12,072 nt of DNA from assembly GCA_913056475.1 (NCBI GenBank), contig CAJXMS010000042.1, forward strand, positions 1 through 12,072, read 5' to 3'. Shown piece by piece: positions 5,385 through 12,072 of this stretch (position 1 is the first letter of the stretch; the number at the start of each line of letters is the position of its first letter). Below the pieces are notes generated by a model. That model had not been told where the DNA came from, did not search any database, and saw nothing but the letters and a program-made list of their open reading frames with translations. This DNA is from an uncultured Bacteroidota bacterium. Lineage in GTDB: Bacteria; Bacteroidota; Bacteroidia; Flavobacteriales; Schleiferiaceae. A program made the translations under genes and the position numbers.

Positions 5385-7136
5385 ATGACCCTCAGCGCTA
5401 CCGAGCTTCCAGATTTCAATCAACTACGCAAGGCGGCCAGGGCTTTTACTCCCCATGAAGATCTTAAACTGGCAGTTCTCTGCGATTCTGCGCCTCAGTT
5501 TTTGGTAGATGCTCTGAAGGGCAGCCTGGTCAGGTGCCGCATAAACGCAGCCGTATGGGAAGGGGACATAGGCCAGGTAGACCAACAATTGCAGACCGCC
5601 GACAGTGACCTTTGGCAATGGGGGCCACACTATGTGTTCATTTACGAAAATGAAGACCGCTGGCGAGAAAGCTACTACCAGGAAGGCCAGCCCCAAAATT
5701 ACGCTGAGCAAGCAGTGGAGCGGGTAGCACATTTGGCCCGTAGGGCCCAAGAAAATGGCGCCACGCTGCTGTACCTCAATATGATAGAAAGGGGCGACGG
5801 CCTCTACGGACAATATGCGCAGCGCACGCCATTAAGCGTGGAATATCAACTCCGGCGCTTTAACCTGGGACTTATGGAACTGGCCCAGAAGGAGCGGGCC
5901 CTCTGGCCGATAGACTGGAACGGTATGGCAGCCGAGCTTGGCTATCATATGGCCAAAAACCGGGCGGTAGCCGTGCAGACGGATCTCCAAATGAGCCTTG
6001 ACCTCCTGCCGGTGGTGGCCACTACGGTGGTGAAAATGCTAAAAGCGGCTAGCGGGGATGTCCACAAATGCCTAGTACTGGACCTTGATAACACCCTCTG
6101 GGGCGGTGTAGTGGGCGATGATGGCTGGGAACGGCTGGAAGTGGGCCAGCAGGGAAATGGCGCCCCTTACCGGGCCTTACAGCGTTGGGCACGGGAACTA
6201 AAAAACCGGGGCGTGCTGCTCGCCGTAGCCAGTAAAAATACAGAGGCCTTAGCGCGCGAAGCCCTGCAAAAGCATCCGGAAATGCTGCTCCGGGAAGAGG
6301 ATTTTGCCGTGATTATGGCCAACTGGGATAACAAAGTGGAAAACCTCCAGCGTATCCAGCAGGTGCTCAATATAGGCTTTGATTCGATGGTGTTTGTGGA
6401 CGATAATCCCTTTGAAAGAGAAATGGTACGCAGCCAGCTTCCGGAAGTGACGGTACCCGAAATGCCGGAAGATCCCGCCGAGTATTTGCCTTACTTACAG
6501 CGTTTGGCCCTCTTTGAAACCGCTGGGGTAAGTGCTGTAGATGCTCACCGAACAGAGCATTACCGGCGTGAGGCCCAGCGCCAGGTAGCTAAGGCGCAGT
6601 ACGCGGATGAAACGGCCTTTCTTCAAAGCTTAAGCATGGAGGCCCGCGTGGAAGGGCTTACGGCTTACAATTTGCCTCGCGCGGCTCAACTTACCCAGCG
6701 GAGTAATCAGTTTAACCTACGGACAAAACGCTTCACGGAAGACCAATTGCACGAATGGGAACGGCAAGCGGGCCATGAGGTCTTTAATTTTTATCTCTGC
6801 GACCGCTTTGGCGATCATGGTCTTATAGCAGTGGTGATGCTGGAAGCTGTGGCACCAAAGGCTTTTTTTATCCATAACTGGCTCATGAGCTGCCGTGTAT
6901 TGAAGCGCGGCATGGAAGCCTTTACCCTGAATTACCTGGCCGCCTGGGCCCGGAGCCAGGGCGCTGGGGCGCTCTGGGGAGAGCGATTGGCCACCGCTAA
7001 GAATGGATTGGTGGAAGACCTTTTACCCTCCCTGGGTTTTAGGCCGGCCCAAAAGGAACGTTGGTGCCTGGCGCTGGATGAGTTCACTCCGCTGCCTACG
7101 CCTGTCAAAAAGAAAACGGAAGATGAAAACAATTGA
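5385..7136 (+). CDS. FkbH-like HAD-IIIC protein (acyl carrier protein loading)
   Basis: Cytoplasmic enzyme of 583 residues related to FkbH. Characterised relatives take a three-carbon glyceryl unit from 1,3-bisphosphoglycerate, remove phosphate and load it onto a carrier protein. The N-terminal region (about 1-222) is the SGNH-like segment usual in FkbH proteins (WQWGPHYVFIYE, 77-88). HAD domain: VLDLDNTLWGG (231-241) with Asp233 and Asp235; Ser283-Lys284; Lys317; VFVDDNPFER (337-346). C-terminal GNAT-like domain: RSNQFNLRTKRF (439-450), DRFGDHGL (473-480) and LMSCRVLKRGME (500-511), whose Cys503 is the candidate acyl-accepting residue. It is first in a five-gene operon and overlaps the carrier protein gene by 14 bases. 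The promoter is unclear; only a degenerate TAGTTTTTTTTG (5350-5361) is seen. The acyl group loaded is not shown by the sequence. Confidence 0.93.
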   Translation: MTLSATELPDFNQLRKAARAFTPHEDLKLAVLCDSAPQFLVDALKGSLVRCRINAAVWEGDIGQVDQQLQTADSDLWQWGPHYVFIYENEDRWRESYYQEGQPQNYAEQAVERVAHLARRAQENGATLLYLNMIERGDGLYGQYAQRTPLSVEYQLRRFNLGLMELAQKERALWPIDWNGMAAELGYHMAKNRAVAVQTDLQMSLDLLPVVATTVVKMLKAASGDVHKCLVLDLDNTLWGGVVGDDGWERLEVGQQGNGAPYRALQRWARELKNRGVLLAVASKNTEALAREALQKHPEMLLREEDFAVIMANWDNKVENLQRIQQVLNIGFDSMVFVDDNPFEREMVRSQLPEVTVPEMPEDPAEYLPYLQRLALFETAGVSAVDAHRTEHYRREAQRQVAKAQYADETAFLQSLSMEARVEGLTAYNLPRAAQLTQRSNQFNLRTKRFTEDQLHEWERQAGHEVFNFYLCDRFGDHGLIAVVMLEAVAPKAFFIHNWLMSCRVLKRGMEAFTLNYLAAWARSQGAGALWGERLATAKNGLVEDLLPSLGFRPAQKERWCLALDEFTPLPTPVKKKTEDENN

Positions 7137-7353
7137 AATAGTAAGCGAAATATTCCGGGATATCCTTGATGAAGATGACCTGGTGCTGGCACCAGAAACT
7201 ACCGCGGAAGACGTGGAAGCCTGGGACTCTCTTACCCACGTGCAGCTCATGGTGGCTATCGAGAAGCGATTTGGCATTAAGTTTTCGTCCCGGGAAATCA
7301 GCAGTTTTCAAAATGTGGGGGAGCTCCTGGCGGCTATCGAAAACAAGCTTTAA
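7123..7353 (+). CDS. Acyl carrier protein
   Basis: A 76-residue, acidic, four-helix carrier protein. The phosphopantetheine attachment site is Ser36 in WDSLTHVQLM (34-43), and the following RFGIKFSSREISSF (49-62) is a typical helix II/III region. The ATG at 7123 is chosen because it gives a standard carrier protein; an open frame running further upstream lies inside the FkbH-like gene. It overlaps the FkbH-like stop by 14 bases and shares its own final A with the MBOAT start (TAATG). That spacing points to a dedicated carrier that accepts the group loaded by the FkbH-like enzyme and hands it to the MBOAT protein, much as DltC serves DltB. No phosphopantetheinyl transferase is encoded nearby. 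Confidence 0.95.
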   Translation: MKTIEIVSEIFRDILDEDDLVLAPETTAEDVEAWDSLTHVQLMVAIEKRFGIKFSSREISSFQNVGELLAAIENKL

Positions 7354-8774
7354 TGCTTTTTACCAGCTACGTCTTTTTCTTGTTTTTGCCGCTGGTGCTG
7401 GCTGGCTACTGGGCCTTAAAGCCTTACCGAAGGGCTCAAAATGGGCTACTCCTGGTGGCCAGCTACATTTTTTACGGCTGGTGGGACTGGCGTTTCTTAT
7501 TTCTTATTGCGGGTAGCAGTGTGGTAGACTTTCTGTTGGCACGCCAGATGGGGCGTAGCGAGAGTGAAGGCCGAAGAACCCTCCTTATGTGGCTGAGTGC
7601 TTTGGTAAACCTAGGCGTGCTGGGCTACTTTAAGTATGCCAATTTTTTTCTGGAAAATCTTGCGGTTTTGATCGAGGGGCTCACTGGCCAGGGGCCGGCC
7701 TGGGGGGCCTGGTCTATTATTTTGCCTTTGGGCATTAGTTTTTATACCTTTCAAACGTTGGGCTATACTATAGACGTATATCGAAGGGAGGTGAAACCAA
7801 CCCGAAATTTTCTCGAATACCTAACCTTCGTGAGCTTTTTTCCGCAGCTGGTGGCGGGCCCGATTGAGCGCGCCCGGAACCTGCTGCCTCAGTTTTTGGC
7901 GGAACGGCGGTGGAAACAACAGGACTGGCTGGAAGGGGGGCGGCTCATACTTTGGGGCTTTTTTAAGAAAGTGGCCATTGCAGATGCACTGGCCCCTAGC
8001 GTAAATTACGTCTTTGCCAACCACGAGACCTTAAACGGCGCTACTTTGGCTACGGGTGCTTTGCTCTTTACTTTCCAAATGTATTGCGACTTCTCAGGGT
8101 ATAGCGATATAGCCATAGGTGTAGCCCGTCTCTTAGGCTTTCGCTTGATGAAAAACTTTGATTTTCCATTTTACAGCACGTCCATGAGTGCCTTTTGGCG
8201 CCGGTGGCACATCAGCCTTTCTACCTGGATACTGGATTACCTTTATACGCCTTTGTCTATTAAATTCCGTTATGGGGGCCTCTGGGGGCTGGCCCTGGCG
8301 CTGCTGATCAGTTTTGCTCTTAGCGGTTTGTGGCACGGGGCTGCCTGGACTTTCGTGGTTTGGGGGGCGCTTCACGGAATGGTACTGGCCTACGAAGCGC
8401 TCACCAAGAAACGCCGGAAGCGTTGGGCAAAAAAGACGGGCTACTGGTACACCTGGGCCAGCCGGATTCTGGTTTTTTTCTTTTGGGTGGGCACGCTTAC
8501 CATTTTTCGGGCGGAGCACATGGGACAAGCCTTCTCGGTATTAAGCGGGGCCTTACTGGGTTCCTGGAGCAGCCTGGCCATAAATCCCAGTGTGCTCCTC
8601 CTGCCGGTGGGCCTGCTGGTGTATGAATACTTCCAGCGGAATAGGGCGCACGGCTTAGACGTGGCCGGTTATCATTACACCCTCCGCTGGAGCTTGTATG
8701 CCTTTGCTTTAATTATGATATTTTCGTCTCAAAATCTGAACAACCAAAACGAATTCATTTACTTCCAATTTTAA
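7353..8774 (+). CDS. MBOAT-family O-acyltransferase (AlgI/DltB-like)
   Basis: Polytopic inner-membrane protein of 473 residues with about ten or more hydrophobic segments. It is expected to move an acyl group from a cytoplasmic thioester donor to the outer side of the membrane. Hallmarks: VSFFPQLVAGPIER (160-173); QMYCDFSGYSDIAIG (242-256); NFDFPFYSTSMSAFWRRWHIS (268-288) with conserved His286; SGLWHGAAWTFVVWGALHG (324-342) with the catalytic His328; and the C-terminal FIYFQF typical of the AlgI branch. The start ATG overlaps the carrier protein stop by one base. The adjacent carrier protein suggests an ACP-bound donor rather than CoA. The acceptor is probably an extracytoplasmic glycan handled with the SGNH-like protein encoded next; this is inference. 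Confidence 0.95.
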   Translation: MLFTSYVFFLFLPLVLAGYWALKPYRRAQNGLLLVASYIFYGWWDWRFLFLIAGSSVVDFLLARQMGRSESEGRRTLLMWLSALVNLGVLGYFKYANFFLENLAVLIEGLTGQGPAWGAWSIILPLGISFYTFQTLGYTIDVYRREVKPTRNFLEYLTFVSFFPQLVAGPIERARNLLPQFLAERRWKQQDWLEGGRLILWGFFKKVAIADALAPSVNYVFANHETLNGATLATGALLFTFQMYCDFSGYSDIAIGVARLLGFRLMKNFDFPFYSTSMSAFWRRWHISLSTWILDYLYTPLSIKFRYGGLWGLALALLISFALSGLWHGAAWTFVVWGALHGMVLAYEALTKKRRKRWAKKTGYWYTWASRILVFFFWVGTLTIFRAEHMGQAFSVLSGALLGSWSSLAINPSVLLLPVGLLVYEYFQRNRAHGLDVAGYHYTLRWSLYAFALIMIFSSQNLNNQNEFIYFQF

Positions 8775-8780
8775 TGCTTT

Positions 8781-9800
8781 ATGAAAAGGGTACTGCAAAT
8801 TTTATTTCTCCTCTTGGTAGTGAGTGTGGTGGCTTTCTTCCTGTATCAAAGAAGTCAGGACGATGGCAGTGTTATTAACCCTGACAACTTAAAACGTAAG
8901 GTCCCGGTGGCGGCGGAGGACTATGAGCTTATTCCGCGGGATGAGTTGCTCCATGATACTGCGGTGGCCCGGGATATGTGGAAAGTACTTAAAACCCGCT
9001 ATGCGGAGCACTTTAAAGACCTGATAGGGCGGATGAAAGAGGCCGGTGTCAAGCCCCTTTACTGCTGGATGACTACCGAGGTGGGGGTGTCTGAGACCCC
9101 CTTACAAGCAGCTTCAAAACCCTTTATAAGGGCTTTGTGCCGTCAGTATGAGATCCCTTTCGTTGATTTTTCAGACCTCTTTATCGGTCGGGAGCCTACC
9201 GAAATAACCCACATGCCCAAAGATGGCCATCTTAACGAGCAGGGCGCCCTCCTGGTAGCAGAGCGCATGGCAAAGATTATTCAGCGCTACCAAAACCATC
9301 GCGCTACCGCGCATTACCCGGACAGTGATCGTCCGCGGCTCATGGGAGAGCTGGACCCTGATCAGGACCGGGTGGCTACCGGTGGGGTGGGCATTCCTTA
9401 CCGGCTCATTACCAATTCTGCCGGTCTTCGAATGAAACGGGAGGTGCGCTTTGATAGCACGGGTCAGCGGATTTTGCTGATGGGCGATAGCGGCTTTTAT
9501 TTTCCCTTTATCGATAATGCGGAAACACCCCGGGCGCTCCTGCAAAAGCAGTTTCCCCAAAAAGAGGTGTTGAACGTTTCTAATTGGGGTTATACCCTCA
9601 CCGATTACAAATGGCAATGGAACGAGCGGGCCAAATATTTAGAACCTGACTTGGTGCTTTTGCAAAGCTCTGGCGATGATATCGCCGACCTTTACTTTAC
9701 GCATCAACGGCGCTTTTCCAGGGCACGGGGCCAAAAAAGTTTTCGTCCCGCTCCCGTTGAAAAAGCTTTTTACGAATACCTTGAAAACCTTGAGAAATAA
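8781..9800 (+). CDS. Membrane-anchored SGNH-like protein with permuted blocks
   Basis: 339 residues with an N-terminal membrane anchor (4-22) and an extracytoplasmic body. SGNH hydrolase/acyltransferase motifs are present but in unusual order. The block V-like motif MPKDGHLNEQG, with Asp148 and His150, comes first (145-155). Block I ILLMGDSGF, with nucleophile Ser237, follows at 231-239, then block II NVSNWGYTLTDY (265-276) and a block III-like SSGDDI (296-301), where Asp replaces the usual Asn. There is no GDS in the N-terminal half and no Asp-His pair after 301. It could be a circularly permuted single domain or two half domains left by duplication and loss. It lies 6 bases after the MBOAT gene, the position held by DltD or AlgX-like partners. 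Probable role: final transfer of the acyl group to a glycan. Confidence 0.8.
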   Translation: MKRVLQILFLLLVVSVVAFFLYQRSQDDGSVINPDNLKRKVPVAAEDYELIPRDELLHDTAVARDMWKVLKTRYAEHFKDLIGRMKEAGVKPLYCWMTTEVGVSETPLQAASKPFIRALCRQYEIPFVDFSDLFIGREPTEITHMPKDGHLNEQGALLVAERMAKIIQRYQNHRATAHYPDSDRPRLMGELDPDQDRVATGGVGIPYRLITNSAGLRMKREVRFDSTGQRILLMGDSGFYFPFIDNAETPRALLQKQFPQKEVLNVSNWGYTLTDYKWQWNERAKYLEPDLVLLQSSGDDIADLYFTHQRRFSRARGQKSFRPAPVEKAFYEYLENLEK

Positions 9801-10656
9801 TTCCTTTAAGTTTCTTACCTCCTTGTCTCTTTTAAAGTTAGTTATCAAGGGCGCTTCCGGGGTTTTCACGGGGCCCGCGGCCCTGGGGCTCATCAGCCTT
9901 CTTGTACCGGCCCTTTTATGCGGGCAGCCGGTACGGTCGCTCTACATAGATGAGGTCCCTCGCATTCTTTCTTCGGAAGAACGCCAGGCGGAAGTGTTGC
10001 GCTCTATACAGCGCTATCAAGTAAATGAGCTTACCGTTTTTAAATATTTTACCTATCATCAGGAGCCGGGATTTGCTGATTTTATGCAAGCAGCCCGGCA
10101 GCGTGGGGTGAAAAAAATTTCCGCCGGCTTCCCGGTCCGCTACTTTGCCCCGGATAACCGGCAGCGGGATACGCTTTTAGAGAATATGAAGGTACGCTCC
10201 CTCACCTTTGAGAATGATTTCTGGCTGAAGGAAAATGCGGAGCAAATGTACCAGGTGCTGAACCAACTGGACAAGGCAAATCTCCGCCGAACCCTTCTGC
10301 TCCAGATCTACTTTGGCTGGTTTGGCAAGGGGGTAGATAAAGGGGCTATGGCCCTGCGTATAAGCCAAACTTTTGACCGCCTACTCATTCACCATTACCG
10401 CAAGGGAGCCGATTTTGCCTATTTGAAAGGTCGCCTGGAAACCTTTGGGAAAGCTGCTATGCGTTATGGCCGAAAGCAAAAAGTGGTCATTCGGATCCAC
10501 GTGGGAGCGCCTTATTTTGAGCGTATGTCGCCCGCGCAGTTGCAGCGCACATTCCAAACGCTTAAAAAAACCCTCCAAAAAGCCCAGGCAGATAACAAAG
10601 CCCTTCGCTTTATCGATTTAGAAGGCTTTCAAATTTATAATTCCCGCTTTCTGTGA
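9781..10656 (+). CDS. Secreted protein, predicted (beta/alpha)8 barrel, function unknown
   Basis: From the TTG at 9781 the product is 291 residues, beginning MKTLRNN, with a hydrophobic stretch (about 31-47) ending ALLCGQ, which looks like a signal peptide. That start overlaps the SGNH gene by 20 bases. The only in-frame ATG, at 9676, would force a 125-base overlap and put about 65 residues before the hydrophobic stretch; TTG at 9790 or 9823 is also possible. After the signal, eight short hydrophobic strands alternate with helices: near 53-58, 83-90, 112-117, 139-146, 171-179, 200-206, 235-241 and 275-286. This matches a TIM barrel. Acidic residues sit at strand ends (Asp57-Glu58, Glu144, Asp146, Glu281), as in glycoside hydrolases. 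I recognise no named family; a glycan-active role in the acylation operon is inference. Confidence 0.75.
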   Translation: MKTLRNNSFKFLTSLSLLKLVIKGASGVFTGPAALGLISLLVPALLCGQPVRSLYIDEVPRILSSEERQAEVLRSIQRYQVNELTVFKYFTYHQEPGFADFMQAARQRGVKKISAGFPVRYFAPDNRQRDTLLENMKVRSLTFENDFWLKENAEQMYQVLNQLDKANLRRTLLLQIYFGWFGKGVDKGAMALRISQTFDRLLIHHYRKGADFAYLKGRLETFGKAAMRYGRKQKVVIRIHVGAPYFERMSPAQLQRTFQTLKKTLQKAQADNKALRFIDLEGFQIYNSRFL

Positions 10657-10658
10657 GC

Positions 10659-11954
10659 TTAGAGTCGGTAGCCGATGGTAAAAAATAGGCTAATGATCTG
10701 ATAAAAATTGCTGGGGTTATTGAACTGTTCTTGATTGGTAAGGGTCAAATCTGCCCGGACGTAAGCCTGCTCATTAAGCAGCTTCTGGTAGGCAAAACCC
10801 AGGTATTGGCTTCGAAGGGTATACAGATCGGGGCCTATAACGCCGCCGATGTTGAGAATGCGCTCATCGGGCACAAAACCAAAACCGGCGGAGGCCTGAA
10901 GGTAATCCCCCATACCACTCATAAAGTGGCGGTATAGAAAGTTATAACTGCTCCCCCAGCCTTGCGGCTGGTCAATTAGGAAGGGCCGAAATTGAATGAA
11001 GTTATCACCAAAATAGTAGCCCAAAGAACCAGTGTACATGGTTACTTGATTGGTATCGCTGAAGATGAGGTGCCTAAAGCCCAGGCTCCCTTCCAGACGG
11101 GTATCGCCCAGCATACTAAAATACTCGCCCCCAAAACGCCAGGTAGGAAAGAGCTCAGAGGGGGAATAGCCCACGTTCAGGTAGAGGTAACGTCCTTTAC
11201 CCAGCTGCGGATAGGCATCAATTTCAAATTGCAAACCCTGATCCCCAAAGCGGCGCGCATAATTAACCCGGCCTATCATCGTGCCTATGTCGGTAAATTT
11301 TCCGTATTGAAGAAGCCCGTTAAGCCAGGGGGAGTTCACCCGGGTGAAGTAATCTAGCCCTATTCCGGCGGCCAGGCCCTCAGCGATGAGTTGGTTGAGC
11401 AGGAAGAGCTGCAGCTGCTGAAGTTCTTTATTATCGGGGTGAATTTGCAAGGCCGAGTCTACCGTGGTGAGGGCCTCGGGATAATTTAGAAGGCCCACCT
11501 GGCTTTGGGCTTTATTGGTCAGGAGGGCCTCGCTCTTGGGGCGCTCTTTTAGGCCGCTATCGCTTAAGGTTATCGCTTGCTGGTAGTTTTTTGCGTAACG
11601 TTCTACAGTGGCCAGCAGATCAAAAGCAGGTACGGAGGCTGAGTCCCGCGCCAAAACCTCTTGCAGCAGGGTTCGTGCGGTATCATACTTTTCCTGCCAG
11701 CTCATAACCCGCGCCAGGAATAGCCGGTAGTCATTGTTTTCAGGGAAACGGATGAGGTTTACTTGCAGAATCTTTTCCGCCTTTTGGTACTCCTCCGCAA
11801 AGGCTAGCTCCCGGGCCTGGGCAAAGGCTGAGTCCGGCAGGGCACTTACCACCAGGGTGTCTCCCTGGCCCGTGGTCACCGCCGTATCGCTTACCTGGGC
11901 ATGCCCCGCAAGGGTGGTCAGAAGCAGCATGCCTCCCAAGATCAAATTACGCAT
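10659..11954 (-). CDS. TPR plus YaiO-like outer-membrane beta-barrel protein
   Basis: 431 residues from the ATG at 11954, chosen because it begins a signal peptide (MRNLILGG ... AGHAQ, cleavage near 20); the open frame reaching 12047 adds a basic, non-signal extension. Residues about 44-185 are TPR-like helical repeats (for example FPENNDYRLFLARVMSWQ and IHPDNKELQQLQ). Residues about 197-431 are alternating aromatic beta strands with short turns (YLYLNVGYSPSELFP, GGEYFS, LGYYFGDNFIQFRPF), ending FFTIGYRL, an outer-membrane insertion type C-terminus. This layout matches the YaiO family, often found near polysaccharide genes and possibly involved in export or anchoring. The gene converges on the acylation operon with 2 bases between stop codons. 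No TAnnTTTG promoter is visible upstream in the window. Confidence 0.85.
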   Translation of the reverse strand: MRNLILGGMLLLTTLAGHAQVSDTAVTTGQGDTLVVSALPDSAFAQARELAFAEEYQKAEKILQVNLIRFPENNDYRLFLARVMSWQEKYDTARTLLQEVLARDSASVPAFDLLATVERYAKNYQQAITLSDSGLKERPKSEALLTNKAQSQVGLLNYPEALTTVDSALQIHPDNKELQQLQLFLLNQLIAEGLAAGIGLDYFTRVNSPWLNGLLQYGKFTDIGTMIGRVNYARRFGDQGLQFEIDAYPQLGKGRYLYLNVGYSPSELFPTWRFGGEYFSMLGDTRLEGSLGFRHLIFSDTNQVTMYTGSLGYYFGDNFIQFRPFLIDQPQGWGSSYNFLYRHFMSGMGDYLQASAGFGFVPDERILNIGGVIGPDLYTLRSQYLGFAYQKLLNEQAYVRADLTLTNQEQFNNPSNFYQIISLFFTIGYRL

Positions 11955-12045
11955 AGCCAATCTTTTTGAGACGCCCAATGTACGTAGCCCCCTTTGAGCT
12001 ACGCTGCCTTTTCGGTATCCTCGCTTTATTTTTCGGTAAGTGTAC

Positions 12046-12072
12046 ATTTGGCCGCCAGGCCGGTGGCCAAAT
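12046..12072. repeat. Hairpin-forming inverted repeat at the window edge
   Basis: ATTTGGCCGCC and GGTGGCCAAAT can pair over 11 positions (one G-T) around the 5-base loop AGGCC. It lies about 92 bases upstream of the YaiO-like gene and reaches the last base of the window. The A/T ends have the wrong polarity for an intrinsic terminator on either strand. It could be an operator or part of a structure whose other side lies beyond the window. Confidence 0.4.

Noticed and set aside
11983..12003. CGTAGC and GCTACG inverted repeat upstream of the YaiO-like gene
   Set aside because: Only six pairs around a 9-base loop, with no T run and no link to a promoter element; expected by chance in a sequence of this length.
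11955..12047. Extension of the YaiO-like gene to an ATG at 12047
   Set aside because: It adds 31 basic residues before a clear signal peptide; the ATG at 11954 gives a normal secreted outer-membrane protein.
1..12072. CRISPR arrays, insertion sequences, phage genes or long direct repeats
   Set aside because: No regularly spaced repeats, transposase or integrase motifs, or terminal inverted repeats were seen anywhere in the window.

Overview
The window reads as a chromosomal segment of a Bacteroidota (Bacteroidetes) bacterium. The reasons are: a bacillithiol deacetylase gene; a surface lipoprotein with an acidic stretch just after the lipid cysteine; an ECF sigma factor, small membrane protein and CpxP-like protein with the FWPIYNE signature; a YaiO-type outer-membrane barrel; and several copies of the phylum's -7 promoter element TAnnTTTG with few Shine-Dalgarno sites. 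Nothing suggests a phage, an insertion sequence or a CRISPR array. Genus cannot be decided from the sequence alone.

Left part (1-3600): ndk (minus strand, with its own intrinsic terminator) diverges from a lipoprotein gene of unknown function, which ends in a strong terminator. Next comes bshB1 (bacillithiol synthesis), tail to tail with a GT4 glycosyltransferase gene on the minus strand. A tRNA-His gene with a recognisable promoter and a perfect palindromic terminator follows (about 3598-3766).

Middle (3787-5245, minus strand): a three-gene envelope-stress type operon, running ECF sigma factor, then single-pass membrane protein (putative anti-sigma), then secreted CpxP/Spy-like helical protein. 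The last two genes overlap by ATGA. The sigma gene has a notable defect: its natural ATG and its conserved N-terminus are one base out of frame with the rest, and the shift lies at a run of eight A.

Right part (5385-10656, plus strand): a compact, overlapping five-gene operon of an FkbH-like HAD enzyme, an acyl carrier protein, an MBOAT O-acyltransferase, a membrane-anchored SGNH-like protein and a secreted protein predicted here to be a (beta/alpha)8 barrel. By analogy with DltA-C-B-D and AlgI/AlgX systems, the likely job is to charge an acyl group (a glyceryl-type group is the family precedent) onto the carrier protein, pass it across the inner membrane and place it on an extracytoplasmic glycan. 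The SGNH protein is odd: its conserved blocks appear in permuted order. A TPR plus YaiO-like outer-membrane barrel gene converges on this operon with a 2-base gap and may belong to the same glycan pathway.

No stretch longer than 300 bases lacks a gene. The most interesting points are the acylation module, the permuted SGNH protein and the frameshifted sigma factor.
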